Shown: positions 52,884 through 62,455 of the stretch, piece after piece
How positions within the stretch are numbered: the stretch's first letter is position 1
Layout of the letters: each line of letters starts with the position of its first letter
Origin: CAYVTM01 sp964454645
GTDB taxonomy: Bacteria; Bacteroidota; Bacteroidia; Sphingobacteriales; Sphingobacteriaceae
Assembly: GCA_964454645.1 (NCBI GenBank)
Contig: CAYVTM010000003.1
Span: 62,001-126,000 of the forward strand
DNA length: 64,000 nt
Direction: 5' to 3'
Notes under the pieces: generated by a model
The model's database searches: none
Seen by the model: only the letters and a program-made list of their open reading frames with translations
What the model was told of the DNA's origin: nothing
Position numbers and translations under genes: made by a program

Positions 52884-54641
52884 ATGCAAATCAGTCGCGT
52901 CTTTGATTTACTTCCATTTTTAAAAATGTACTATCCCGGACAGAATATATTTCTGATGAAGGAGCTGGGGAAATGGGTTCCATATACTACCGAAGACTTT
53001 ATTCGCAATGTTGATGATTTAAGCTTGGGTTTATTAAAGTTGGACATTCAAAAAGACGACAAGATTGCTAATATTTCCCCGAATCGTCCCGAGTGGAATT
53101 TTGTAGATTTTGCGGTAATGCAGATGGGGGCGGTACATTTACCTTTATATCCGACCTTATCCGAAGCTGATCTTAAATATATTCTCAATGATTCCGGAAC
53201 CAAAGTGGTTTTTGTAGCCGATCAGGCATTGTATGAAAAAGTAAAACGGGTAGCGGAAGAAGTGCCTACTCTGCAACATATCTTTTCTTATGATGATATT
53301 CCCGGAGTGAAATCCTGGCGGAATATCATGGAGTTGGGAGATACTGCCGACATGGAAAAAATAGAGGCATACAAACTAAATGTATCTCCCGACGACCTGC
53401 TTACGCTCATTTATACTTCGGGAACTACCGGAAATCCCAAAGGGGTAATGTTAACACATGATAACATAGTGAGCAACTTTAAAGCCTCGAACCCGCTAAT
53501 TCCCAAGGGAGCGACCACTGCTTTAAGTTTTCTTCCTTTATCGCATATTTTCGAAAGAATGGTTGTATATATGTATTTAAGCAAAGGGATAACCATCTAT
53601 TATGCAGAATCATTAGATAAGATTGCCGATAATTTAAAGGAGGTGAGGCCACACATGTTTACAACAGTTCCGCGATTGCTGGAAAAAGTATATGATAAAA
53701 TTGTAGCAAAAGGTGCGGAATTAAAAGGTATCAAAAAGGCATTGTTCTTCTGGGCATTGGATTTAGGGTTACGTTATGAATATTACGGACGTAACGGTTG
53801 GTGGTACGGGTTTCAGCTGAAAATTGCGAATGCCTTAATATTTAAGAAATGGAGAGAAGCACTGGGAGGGAATATCCTTGCAGTTTGTTCGGGGGGAGCG
53901 GCATTGCAAACCCGCCTGGCAAAAGTGTTTTGGGCTGCACGTATCCCGGTATTGGAAGGTTACGGATTAACAGAAACATCTCCGGTAATTTCTGTTAACG
54001 GATTGGATAAGGATATGAAAGAATTCGGTACCGTGGGCCGTGTTATCGATAAGGTGCATGTGAAGCTTGCCGAAGATGGAGAAATATTAGTGAAGGGGCC
54101 AAACGTTATGAAGGGATATTTTAATCGTCCGGAAGCTACGGCGGAAGTTTTTGATGCTGATGGGTATTTCCGAACAGGTGATATAGGAGAATGGGTACAA
54201 GGGAAGTTTTTGAAAATTACCGATCGTAAAAAAGAGATTTTTAAAACCGCCGGTGGAAAATACATTGCTCCGCAGATCCTGGAAAACAAATACAAAGAGT
54301 CGAAGTTTATAGAACAGATCCTAGTGATTGGAGAGAACCAGCGTTTCCCTGCTGCATTTATCGTCCCTGCTTTCGATTACTTGAAAGAGTGGTGTGCGCT
54401 GAAAGGAATTTCCTATTCTACAAACGAAGATATGGTACGGGATCCGCGTATTATTGATCGCATACAACGTGAAATTGATTTTTATAATGAGGGCTTCGGA
54501 CATTGGGAGCAGGTAAAAAAAATTGTACTGCTACCCCGGGAGTTTTCGATTGATGCCGGAGAGATGACACCTAAATTAAGTCTGCGCAGAAAAGTGATCT
54601 TAGAAAAATATAAACATTTCGTAGAGCAAATCTATCGATAA
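52884..54641 (+). CDS. Long-chain acyl-CoA synthetase (AMP-binding)
   Basis: This 585-aa adenylate-forming enzyme has the P-loop LTLIYTSGTTGNPKGVMLTH near residues 172-192, EGYGLTETSPVISVNG near residue 360, and the hinge and C-terminal region YFRTGDIGEWVQGKFLKITDRKKEIFKTAGGKYIAP. It activates free fatty acids with ATP and CoA, feeding the beta-oxidation genes at 55257-60704. The start ATG is preceded by a promoter and operator region. Confidence 0.93.
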   Translation: MQISRVFDLLPFLKMYYPGQNIFLMKELGKWVPYTTEDFIRNVDDLSLGLLKLDIQKDDKIANISPNRPEWNFVDFAVMQMGAVHLPLYPTLSEADLKYILNDSGTKVVFVADQALYEKVKRVAEEVPTLQHIFSYDDIPGVKSWRNIMELGDTADMEKIEAYKLNVSPDDLLTLIYTSGTTGNPKGVMLTHDNIVSNFKASNPLIPKGATTALSFLPLSHIFERMVVYMYLSKGITIYYAESLDKIADNLKEVRPHMFTTVPRLLEKVYDKIVAKGAELKGIKKALFFWALDLGLRYEYYGRNGWWYGFQLKIANALIFKKWREALGGNILAVCSGGAALQTRLAKVFWAARIPVLEGYGLTETSPVISVNGLDKDMKEFGTVGRVIDKVHVKLAEDGEILVKGPNVMKGYFNRPEATAEVFDADGYFRTGDIGEWVQGKFLKITDRKKEIFKTAGGKYIAPQILENKYKESKFIEQILVIGENQRFPAAFIVPAFDYLKEWCALKGISYSTNEDMVRDPRIIDRIQREIDFYNEGFGHWEQVKKIVLLPREFSIDAGEMTPKLSLRRKVILEKYKHFVEQIYR

Positions 54642-54644
54642 AAA

Positions 54645-54666
54645 AGCCCCGTATTTTTACGAGGCT
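54645..54666 (-). terminator. Terminator between convergent genes
   Basis: The stem agccccgta/tacgaggct (one mismatch) has a 4-base loop. The T-run is on the minus strand, so it serves the lipoprotein gene ending at 54689. The plus strand lacks a T-run. Confidence 0.7.
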
Positions 54667-54688
54667 CTGTTAAACGTTCTTTAAATAA

Positions 54689-55165
54689 TTATTCGCGTTC
54701 TAAATTGAAAGAACCATTTGAAAATACAACGCTGTCGTTTGCATTGCTTACATTATAGCCTGTAAAGCTAAACGTACCTTGCAGATTATTTGCTGTATCT
54801 GCCGAAGTAACTACAATAGTTCCCGATGTTGCACTGAATGTTTCGAAATCAAAGAGCCCCGGACCTGTTTTCTGAGTAAAAATTGCCGGGAATTGATTAG
54901 ACAATGTATAGGTACCCGGAGTAACTCCGTTGATATTGATAATCATTGTCTTGGTGTAAGAAAATTTTGATGCCCATATCTGCATCGTATTATTGGATAC
55001 GTCGAAATTAGCAGTGTCGGTTGCAAATGTTGTACCATCGGCGGTGACAGAGAAAGCCGACCCTCCTTTGGGTGTTGGAGTAGTATCGTCATCTTTGTCG
55101 CAGGCATTTAATGTAACTACACCTAGTGCAGCAATTAAAAATGGGGTAATAAATTTAAGTTTCAT
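54689..55165 (-). CDS. Small lipoprotein (DUF6252-like)
   Basis: This 158-aa protein has a lipobox LNAC (Cys22) followed by an acidic DKDDDTTPTPKG linker. The single beta-rich domain contains FSVTADGTTFATDTANFDVS, IININGVTPGTYTLS and FSFTGYNVSNANDSVVFSNG, the pattern of the DUF6252-type lipoproteins abundant in Bacteroidota. It is surface or periplasm anchored, of unknown function. It is divergent from the FadB-like gene with a 91-base gap. Confidence 0.78.
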   Translation of the reverse strand: MKLKFITPFLIAALGVVTLNACDKDDDTTPTPKGGSAFSVTADGTTFATDTANFDVSNNTMQIWASKFSYTKTMIININGVTPGTYTLSNQFPAIFTQKTGPGLFDFETFSATSGTIVVTSADTANNLQGTFSFTGYNVSNANDSVVFSNGSFNLERE

Positions 55166-55256
55166 TTGTTTTTAATTTTATTATGCTAAATAATAGATAA
55201 GCTTTTTTAAAATAAATACCCTGTAACACGTAAATAGGGTACGTACTAAAACGGAT

Positions 55257-57665
55257 ATGAGTATAAGAAGAATTAATAAAGTAGCTGTGTTGGGCTCAGG
55301 AATTATGGGTTCGCGAATAGCTTGTCATTTTGCCAACATCGGAGTGGAAGTTTTATTATTGGATATACTTCCCAAAGAACTGTCAGAAACAGAAAAAGGT
55401 AAGGAGATTACTACCGAACAGCCGGCCTTTAGAAATCGAATTGTGAATGATGCTTTGCAAAGCACTTTAAAAGCAAACCCGGCAGCTCTCTACAAAAAAT
55501 CATTTGCCCGAAGAATTCGTACCGGAAATTTTACCGATAACATGTCCGAAATTGCTTCCTGCGATTGGGTAATGGAGGTAGTCGTTGAAAATATAGAGGT
55601 CAAAAAAAGTGTATTCGAAGAAGTGGAGAAATACCGGAAACCGGGAACACTTATCAGCAGCAACACTTCCGGAATTCCGATACATTTAATGGCAGAAGAA
55701 CGTTCCGAAGATTTTAAAAAACATTTTTGCGGTACTCATTTTTTTAACCCACCGAGATATTTACGCTTACTGGAAATTATCCCGGCTCCCCATACCTCTC
55801 CCGAAGTGATTGATTTCTTAATGCATTACGGGGACCGCTACTTAGGAAAAACAACCGTATTATGTAAGGATACTCCGGCATTCATCGCTAATCGCATCGG
55901 GGTGTTTTCAATTATGTCTTTGTTTCATCTGGTAAAAAAGATGGATCTGACAGTTGATGAAGTGGATCGCTTTAGCGGAACAATATTAGGTCGTCCTAAA
56001 TCGGCAACGTTCCGTACCACCGATGTGGTAGGTTTGGATACCTTGATAAAAGTGGCGAATGGGCTGACGGAGAATGCCCCCCGCGATTCGGCTAAGGATA
56101 CCTTTATTCTCCCCGATTTTATTAAACAAATGGAAACCAATAAATGGCTGGGTGATAAAACTAAACAAGGTTTCTATAAAAAGGTTCGTAAAGAGGATGG
56201 CTCTTCGGAAATCCTTTCCCTGAATTTAAAAACCCTGGAGTACGAACCCAAACAAAAAGTAAGATCGGCAACGATGGATACGCTGAAAGCGATCGATCAG
56301 TTGCCCGATCGTTTACGTGCTTATGCTAAAGCAAAGGATAAAGCAGGTGATTTTTTCCGGGCAAGCTTTTATGCACTCTTTGAATATTGCTCGCATCGTA
56401 TTCCCGAAATATCCGATGAAATTTATCGTGTAGATGACGCTTTATGTGCCGGCTTCGGCTGGGAAACAGGCCCTTTCCAAACCTGGGATATCTTAGGTGT
56501 AGAGGAGACCTTAAAAACTATGGAGGAAACGGGTCATAAGCCTGCCCCATGGGTGTATGAGATGCTTCAGTCGGGCGCCGTATCTTTTTATAAGATTGAA
56601 GATGGAATTAAAAAGTATTACGATATCACTGAAAAATCTTATAAAACAATTCCGGGTTCCGGGGCATTTATCATACTCGATGATATTCGTGCCGCAAAAA
56701 CCGTATGGAAAAATACAGGTGTAAGCATCATCGATCTAGGGGATGGAATCTTAAATTGTGAGTTTCATACCAAGATGAATGCTATGGGAGGAGAAGTGTT
56801 GCAGGGAATTAATAAAGCGATTGATTTAGCGGAGAAAGAATACCGTGGACTTATTATCGGCAATGATGGAGCAAATTTTTCGGCTGGAGCTAACATTGCT
56901 ATGATTTTTATGATGGCGGCCGAGCAGGAATTTGATGAAGTGGATTTTGCAATCCGCCAGTTCCAGCGAACAATGATGCGGGTACGTTACTCTTCTATCC
57001 CCGTAATTGCTGCCCCTCATAATTTAAGTTTGGGTGGCGGATGTGAGCTGTGCTTACATGCCGACTTTGTACAGGCTTATGCAGAAACCTATATGGGACT
57101 GGTAGAGTTTGGCGTAGGCTTAATTCCCGGAGGCGGAGGATCGAAAGAGTTTGCATTGCGTGCAGCGGATGCGTATCGCGAAGGCGATTATGAGTTAAAC
57201 ACCCTGAAGGAAAAATTTTTAACCATCGGCATGGCGAAAGTTTCTACCTCCGCTTATGAAGCTGAAGAATTAGGCTATCTGAAAAAAGAAACATTTGCGG
57301 TAAGTACCAACAGAAGCCGCTTGATAGCCGATGCAAAACAAAAAGCCATAGAGCTGGCAGATGCAGGTTATACGAAGCCGGTTATGCGAAACGATATTCG
57401 CGTGCTGGGGCGACAAGCATTGGGAATGGTTTATGCCGGAGCCAATACTATGTTCAGCGGAAACTATATTTCCGAACACGATAAAAAAATATCTGAAAAA
57501 CTTGGTTATGTTTTATGTGGAGGAGACCTGTCGGAGCCGGCACTTGTTTCGGAACAATATCTCTTAGATCTCGAACGGGAAGCTTTCCTGTCGCTCTGTG
57601 GTGAACGTAAAACACTGGAGCGTTTACAGGCGATCTTAAAAGGGGGCAAGGCATTACGGAATTAA
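55257..57665 (+). CDS. 3-hydroxyacyl-CoA dehydrogenase / enoyl-CoA hydratase fusion (FadB-like)
   Basis: This 802-aa bifunctional enzyme has the dehydrogenase first: NAD loop VAVLGSGIMGSRIACHFANIG at residues 8-28, FCGTHFFNPPRYLRLLEIIP, then the C-terminal helical parts to about residue 420. A crotonase (enoyl-CoA hydratase) domain lies at about 490-690 (GLIIGNDGANFSAGANIAMI, HNLSLGGGCELCLHADFVQA). The order is inverted relative to E. coli FadB but normal for the long Bacteroidota/actinobacterial form. It catalyses the hydration and oxidation steps of beta-oxidation. It begins an operon with thiolase and acyl-CoA dehydrogenase. Confidence 0.94.
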   Translation: MSIRRINKVAVLGSGIMGSRIACHFANIGVEVLLLDILPKELSETEKGKEITTEQPAFRNRIVNDALQSTLKANPAALYKKSFARRIRTGNFTDNMSEIASCDWVMEVVVENIEVKKSVFEEVEKYRKPGTLISSNTSGIPIHLMAEERSEDFKKHFCGTHFFNPPRYLRLLEIIPAPHTSPEVIDFLMHYGDRYLGKTTVLCKDTPAFIANRIGVFSIMSLFHLVKKMDLTVDEVDRFSGTILGRPKSATFRTTDVVGLDTLIKVANGLTENAPRDSAKDTFILPDFIKQMETNKWLGDKTKQGFYKKVRKEDGSSEILSLNLKTLEYEPKQKVRSATMDTLKAIDQLPDRLRAYAKAKDKAGDFFRASFYALFEYCSHRIPEISDEIYRVDDALCAGFGWETGPFQTWDILGVEETLKTMEETGHKPAPWVYEMLQSGAVSFYKIEDGIKKYYDITEKSYKTIPGSGAFIILDDIRAAKTVWKNTGVSIIDLGDGILNCEFHTKMNAMGGEVLQGINKAIDLAEKEYRGLIIGNDGANFSAGANIAMIFMMAAEQEFDEVDFAIRQFQRTMMRVRYSSIPVIAAPHNLSLGGGCELCLHADFVQAYAETYMGLVEFGVGLIPGGGGSKEFALRAADAYREGDYELNTLKEKFLTIGMAKVSTSAYEAEELGYLKKETFAVSTNRSRLIADAKQKAIELADAGYTKPVMRNDIRVLGRQALGMVYAGANTMFSGNYISEHDKKISEKLGYVLCGGDLSEPALVSEQYLLDLEREAFLSLCGERKTLERLQAILKGGKALRN

Positions 57666-57719
57666 TAATTGAATTTATAGAAAGATGCATTCTGCATAAA
57701 TAAAAAAAGAAGAAATACA

Positions 57720-58895
57720 ATGAACGAAGCATATATCATAGCCGCTTATCGAACTGCTGTAGGAAAAGCTCCCAAAGGTAGTTTGCGTTTTTACCGACCG
57801 GATGATTTAGCATCCGATGTAATCAAAAAAATAATGAGCAGCTTCCCGCAATTGGATAAAGAGCGTGTCGATGATGTGATTGTCGGAAACGCTACACCCG
57901 AAGCAGAGCAAGGCTTAAATATAGGCAGGATGATTTCATTGATCGGACTCGATACGGTTAAGGTTCCCGGTGTTACAGTGAATCGTTATTGTGCATCCGG
58001 ATTGGAAACCATTGCTATTGCTGCTGCTAAAATTAAATCGGGAATGGCCGATTGTATTATTGCCGGTGGAGTAGAGTCTATGTCGCCGATTCCTTTTGGC
58101 GGATGGAAGATTGTTCCGAACTATGAAGTAGCGAATACGAATCCCGATTATTATTGGGGAATGGGATTAACTGCCGAAGCGGTTGCCAGGGAATATGCTG
58201 TTTCGCGGGAAGATCAGGATGCGTTTTCTTTTCACTCACATCAGAAAGCAATTGCTGCCATACAGGCCGGTAAATTTAAAGATGAAATCGTACCCATTAA
58301 TATCAAAGAGACTTATGTGTCCGAAGGAAAGAAAAAAGTAAGAGAATATATTTTCGATACCGATGAAGGGCCGCGTGCAGATACCGACCTCGAAAAATTA
58401 AGCAAACTGAAACCGGTATTTGCAAACAATGGATTCATCACTGCGGGAAACTCTTCCCAGACTTCAGATGGTGCCGCTTTTGTTTTAATCGTATCCGAAC
58501 AAATGTTGAAGGAATTAAATGTACAACCCATCGCTCGTCTCGTAAGTTATGGAGTTGCGGGTGTTCCTCCCCGTATTATGGGTATTGGTCCCATAGAAGC
58601 GATTCCTATTGCTTTGAAAAAAGCAAATATGAAATTAAAGGATATCGAATTAATCGAGTTGAATGAAGCCTTCGCATCACAATCGCTGGCTGTAATCCGC
58701 GAGTTGGGTTTGAATGCTGACATCATAAATGTAAACGGAGGAGCTATTGCATTGGGGCATCCTTTAGGCTGCTCCGGAGCCAAGCTGTCGGTGCAGTTGT
58801 TTAATGAAATGCGAAGAAGAAAAAATAAATATGGGATCGTTACGATGTGTGTAGGTTCAGGACAGGGAGCAGCCGGGGTGTTTGAGCTTTTATAA
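57720..58895 (+). CDS. Acetyl-CoA acyltransferase (thiolase)
   Basis: This 391-aa enzyme has the acyl-binding Cys91 in VNRYCASGLETIAIAAAKI, the histidine in NGGAIALGHPLGCSGAKL and the second catalytic cysteine in VTMCVGSGQGAAGVFELL, as in degradative thiolases. It cleaves 3-ketoacyl-CoA to acetyl-CoA and a shortened acyl-CoA. It lies 54 bases after the FadB-like gene and 27 before acyl-CoA dehydrogenase, completing a beta-oxidation set. Confidence 0.95.
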   Translation: MNEAYIIAAYRTAVGKAPKGSLRFYRPDDLASDVIKKIMSSFPQLDKERVDDVIVGNATPEAEQGLNIGRMISLIGLDTVKVPGVTVNRYCASGLETIAIAAAKIKSGMADCIIAGGVESMSPIPFGGWKIVPNYEVANTNPDYYWGMGLTAEAVAREYAVSREDQDAFSFHSHQKAIAAIQAGKFKDEIVPINIKETYVSEGKKKVREYIFDTDEGPRADTDLEKLSKLKPVFANNGFITAGNSSQTSDGAAFVLIVSEQMLKELNVQPIARLVSYGVAGVPPRIMGIGPIEAIPIALKKANMKLKDIELIELNEAFASQSLAVIRELGLNADIINVNGGAIALGHPLGCSGAKLSVQLFNEMRRRKNKYGIVTMCVGSGQGAAGVFELL

Positions 58896-58922
58896 ATTGT
58901 ATTGTAAAATATAAAATAGATC

Positions 58923-60704
58923 ATGGAAAATAAGTTAACAAAAGGCGGTGAGTTTTTAATCAGGGAAACAGAAGCTGAAGATATTTTTATTCCCGAAGAA
59001 TGGACAGAAGAGCAACGTATGATCGCGGAAACCTGTGATGATTTTCTGAAAGCAGAAGTATTTCCACGTCTCGATGCGATCGACAACCAGGAAGAGGGAT
59101 TAATGGAGTTGTTGTTGGATAAGGCGGGAGAGCTGGGTTTATTAGGAGTTTCCGTACCTGAGGAATACGGAGGCTTCGGAAAAAATTTTAACAGCTCGAT
59201 GCTTGTTACTGAAAGGGTCGGAGCGGGACATTCTTTCGCTGTGGCTTTATCGGCACATACCGGAATAGGAACCTTGCCGATTTTATATTATGGGAACGAT
59301 GCCCAGAAACAAAAGTATATTCCCAAACTGGCAAGCGGTGAATGGAAGGCGGCTTATTGTTTAACAGAGCCGGGTGCAGGTTCGGATGCCAATTCCGGAA
59401 AAACCAAAGCGATACTTTCGGATGACGGTAAGTATTATCTCATCAACGGGCAAAAGATGTGGATTACCAACGGAGGTTTTGCCGATGTGTTTATTGTCTT
59501 TGCAAAGATTGATAAGGATGAGAACCTGAGTGCGTTTATCGTTGAGCGTTCTTTCGGAGGAATTACCATGAATCCTGAAGAGCATAAAATGGGAATCAAA
59601 GGATCTTCTACCCGGCAATTGTTTTTTAACAATTGTAAAGTACCGGTAGAAAACCTGTTGTCGGAGAGGCAAAACGGGTTTAAAATTGCCGTAAACATTT
59701 TGAATATCGGTCGTATAAAGTTAGCCGCATCGGCATTGGGAGCTTCAAAGGAAGTTGTGAGCAAAGCGGTGAACTATGCGAACGAACGTATTCAGTTCGA
59801 TATTCCTATTTCTAAATACGGAGCGATACGTTACAAGTTAGCGGAGATGGCCATAAAAATCTGGTGTACCGAATCGGCAACCTATCGTGCAGGGCAGAAT
59901 ATTGATGATGCTTACGAGACATTGGTTGCAGGGGGTATGGATTCCGGGAAAGCGAAATTAAAAAGTACCGAGCAATATGCGGTCGAATGTGCGATCTTAA
60001 AAGTGTACGGATCGGAAACCCTAGATTATGTAGTGGATGAGGGTGTGCAGATCTATGGAGGTATGGGCTTCTCCGCAGAAGCGCCTATGGATCGTGCCTA
60101 TCGGGATGCACGTATCAATCGTATCTTCGAGGGTACGAATGAAATCAATCGTTTGCTTACTGTTGATATGATGTTGAAACGTGCTATGAAAGGGGAGCTG
60201 GACCTAATGACACCTGCCGCGAATGTTGCGAAAGAGTTGATGGAGATTCCCGATTTCGGCTCCGGCGATGAAGGCTTGTTTGCTAAAGAAAAAAAGGCAT
60301 TGCTGAATATGAAGAAAGCAACGTTGATGGTAGCCGGTGCAGCGGTACAGAAATTCATGATGACATTAGCGAAAGAGCAGGAGATACTGATGAATATTGC
60401 CGATATGGCAAGCCTGGCATACATCGCTGAAAGTGCCTTGTTACGTGCCGAAAAATTAGTGTCCATGCGTGGTGAAGAAGCTGCTCAGCTGCAAACAATC
60501 ATGGCTCGGGTGTATTTGCACGAAGCCCTGGATAAAGTATACCTGTTCGGAAAAGAAGCGGTCAATTCCTTTGCCGAAGGCGATGAACAACGCATGATGC
60601 TGATGGGATTGAAACGCTTTACAAAAACAGAACCGATGAATCTGAAAACAGCAAGACAAAGTATTGCGAAGAAACTGATTGAAGAAAACAGATACTGCTT
60701 TTAG
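58923..60704 (+). CDS. Acyl-CoA dehydrogenase (long form)
   Basis: This 593-aa flavoprotein has YCLTEPGAGSDANSGKTKA and MWITNGGFADVFIVFAK in the middle (FAD/substrate region), then the C-terminal helical region with VQIYGGMGFSAEAPMDRAYRDARINRIFEGTNEINRLL, including the catalytic glutamate. Around 190 further residues follow, as in the very-long-chain/ACAD9-like type. It catalyses the first beta-oxidation step. It is third in the fad operon. The stop codon lies inside a hairpin. Confidence 0.94.
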   Translation: MENKLTKGGEFLIRETEAEDIFIPEEWTEEQRMIAETCDDFLKAEVFPRLDAIDNQEEGLMELLLDKAGELGLLGVSVPEEYGGFGKNFNSSMLVTERVGAGHSFAVALSAHTGIGTLPILYYGNDAQKQKYIPKLASGEWKAAYCLTEPGAGSDANSGKTKAILSDDGKYYLINGQKMWITNGGFADVFIVFAKIDKDENLSAFIVERSFGGITMNPEEHKMGIKGSSTRQLFFNNCKVPVENLLSERQNGFKIAVNILNIGRIKLAASALGASKEVVSKAVNYANERIQFDIPISKYGAIRYKLAEMAIKIWCTESATYRAGQNIDDAYETLVAGGMDSGKAKLKSTEQYAVECAILKVYGSETLDYVVDEGVQIYGGMGFSAEAPMDRAYRDARINRIFEGTNEINRLLTVDMMLKRAMKGELDLMTPAANVAKELMEIPDFGSGDEGLFAKEKKALLNMKKATLMVAGAAVQKFMMTLAKEQEILMNIADMASLAYIAESALLRAEKLVSMRGEEAAQLQTIMARVYLHEALDKVYLFGKEAVNSFAEGDEQRMMLMGLKRFTKTEPMNLKTARQSIAKKLIEENRYCF

Positions 60705-60729
60705 AAAGGAGTACCTTTTCTTAAAGCAG
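60695..60729 (+). terminator. Long hairpin across the acyl-CoA dehydrogenase stop codon
   Basis: ctgcttttagaaagg and a near-complement, ccttttcttaaagcag, fold with a 4-base loop. The TAG is in the left arm. No T-run follows. It probably acts as a weak terminator or 3' stabiliser. Confidence 0.5.
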
Positions 60730-60840
60730 AACGAATAGCTTAGTCTGCTGTATCGGAGTTGCAGCCATAAAGGTATGTTGTAGGAATGGGCATGTTTAAT
60801 GTTATATTTTTTTGCTTTGTTTTCCCCCAAACAGGCGACA

Positions 60841-60870
60841 CAAAAAAGCCTTGCAGAACCACTGCAAGGC
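60841..60870 (-). terminator. Rho-independent terminator on the minus strand
   Basis: A perfect 9-bp stem, gccttgcag/ctgcaaggc, with a 5-base loop is followed by six Ts on the minus strand. It lies 24 bases beyond the stop of the small decayed frame at 60894-61014. It is presumably the end of that or the epimerase transcript. Confidence 0.8.
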
Positions 60871-60893
60871 CTAAACAATTAAAGGTTAATAAA

Positions 60894-61014
60894 TCAGGAT
60901 GCTACTGTTTTCTGGCTATTAGCGGATATCCGAGTAGCTACGGGTATCTCAGCCGGTTTGGTTTAGGGTTGAATGTTTTTACAACAGATATCGATTCGGC
61001 AGAATGTTTAGTTT
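60894..61014 (-). pseudogene. Remnant of a small hydrophilic protein gene
   Basis: On the minus strand, HSAESISVVKTFNPKPNR continues, after a one-base frame slip, as AEIPVATRISANSQKTVAS and a stop. Composition is protein-like and a good terminator follows, but there is no credible start codon and the frame is broken. The family is unknown. A decayed or error-containing small gene is the best reading; chance cannot be excluded. Confidence 0.3.
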
Positions 61015-61053
61015 TATAAATATAGAATAAAAAAAACAGAAAATAAAAATGAA

Positions 61054-61967
61054 TCAAATACTATTCGTATAAATGGATTTCAGACCGTTTTCCAAATCAG
61101 GGTATTTGAAATGAAATCCCGCCTCTATGAGTTTTTGTGCAAATACACGTGTACTGTCTAAGACCAAAGCCGAACGGCTTCCCAAAAGTAGTTTGCAAAC
61201 AAAGCCCGGTACAGGCGGGAGGAAATGCGGTCTCCCGAGAACTTTTGCAAGTACTTGTATGAAGGTCTTATTCCTTACCGGATCAGGAGCTACTGCATTA
61301 TAAACCCCCTGAATACCTTCATCTTCAAGCGCCCGGATATAGATTGCATAAATCATCCAAATGAATCCAGCTCATCCACTGTCTTCCCGTTCCGAAACCG
61401 GCAGAATCCATAACCTACCGCAGAAGCCATAGGCACTAAGGCTCCTCCGGCTTTCGATAAAACAATTCCCGTACGTAGAATACAAACGCTGCTTGATAGG
61501 GCTTTTGCATTCATTGCCGCTTGTTCCCAGGCTACACAGGTTTCTCTCAAAAAGGTTGGAGCAGCTTCTGCATCTTCCGTAAAAATTCATCCCCCCGATC
61601 CTTATAATACCCAATTGCGGATGCTGAGATAACTGTTTTTACAGGATGTCTGCATTTCTCTAAAGCCTGTATCAGCAAGTCCGTTCCTTTTTCCCGGCTA
61701 TCGCGGATTACTTGCTTGCGCTTGTTTGTCCAGGCCTTACCGGCAATACTCTCTCCGGCTAAATGGATAATGGCATGGACACCTTCAAAAGCATTTAAGT
61801 CGATATACGAAGATTCGATGTCCCAACGGAATACCTTGATTTTAGAGGTATTACGAGGTATTCTGCTCAGATGGATAACTTCGTATCCCTCAGCAATCAA
61901 CCGATTGCTGAGTGTTGTTCCTACTAAGCCTGAAGCGCCGCTTATCAATTTATCAATATTTTTTCAT
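61054..61967 (-). pseudogene. TIGR01777 family NAD-dependent epimerase gene with several frameshifts
   Basis: Segments in different frames join into a typical TIGR01777 (SDR39U1-like) protein. The N-terminal NAD loop SGASGLVGTTLSNRLIAEGY is followed by HAIIHLAGESIAGKAWTNKRK and VISASAIGYYKDRGDEFL. Then, after a lost G near 61580, come EDAEAAPTFLRETCVAWEQAA and LRTGIVLSKAGGALVPM. A third frame at about 61345-61372 holds the motif WIHLDDLCNLY, and the C-terminal part runs from IRALEDEGIQGVYNAVAPDP to the end. A six-A run after the ATG at 61967 also breaks the start; five As would give MKNIDKLISGASG. At least four lesions are needed, so the gene is non-functional as written. Confidence 0.8.
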
Positions 61968-62042
61968 CGTTTTTCGAATGTTGATTCTAAAGCGTAGCTT
62001 TGATTTTTGCTGTTAATTGTAATTATAAATCAGAATATCAAA

Positions 62043-62351
62043 ATGAAATATACGAAACATGTGTTTGTTTGTACCAATCAACGTGCCGAAGGAGCAGTAA
62101 AACCAAGCTGTGGAGAAGCACATGGAATGAGTCTGGTTACTGAGTTTAAAAAACTCATCAAAGAAAAAGGCTTACAGGTAGAAATGCGTGCACAAAAAAC
62201 AGGATGCCTCGATGTATGTGAACAAGGCCCTGCCGTAGTGGTCTATCCCGAGAGCGTATTTTACGGTAATGTACAATTGAGCGATGTCAAAGAAATTGTT
62301 GAAAGTCATTTGCTCGAAAACCGTATTGTAGAACGCCTGAGAATTTACTGA
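62043..62351 (+). CDS. Thioredoxin-like [2Fe-2S] ferredoxin
   Basis: This 102-aa protein counts from the ATG at 62043 (MKYTKHVFVCTNQRAEGAVK). An upstream TTG at 62007 is less likely. Four cysteines are placed as in thioredoxin-like ferredoxins: Cys10, Cys23 in KPSCGEAHG, Cys55 and Cys59 in TGCLDVCEQGPAVVVYPE. It is an electron carrier or sensor of the (2Fe-2S) ferredoxin domain family, partner unknown. It stands alone between the epimerase pseudogene (divergent) and the MerR regulator gene. Confidence 0.9.
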   Translation: MKYTKHVFVCTNQRAEGAVKPSCGEAHGMSLVTEFKKLIKEKGLQVEMRAQKTGCLDVCEQGPAVVVYPESVFYGNVQLSDVKEIVESHLLENRIVERLRIY

Positions 62352-62455
62352 TTTTTTATAGCTGTATTTTCGAACAAATTCGGGTTTAGGCTGTTTCACT
62401 GATGGATTCATCTGTTTGTAAAATATAATTTAATCAAATTGAATAGAGAATTGGT

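Noticed and set aside
60786..61019. 77-aa plus-strand frame after the fad operon
   Set aside because: It runs through a minus-strand terminator hairpin, has no domain, and is antisense to the small decayed frame.
61372..61614. 80-aa minus-strand frame overlapping the epimerase
   Set aside because: It is an alternative frame through the damaged TIGR01777 gene. The recognisable epimerase motifs are in the other frames.
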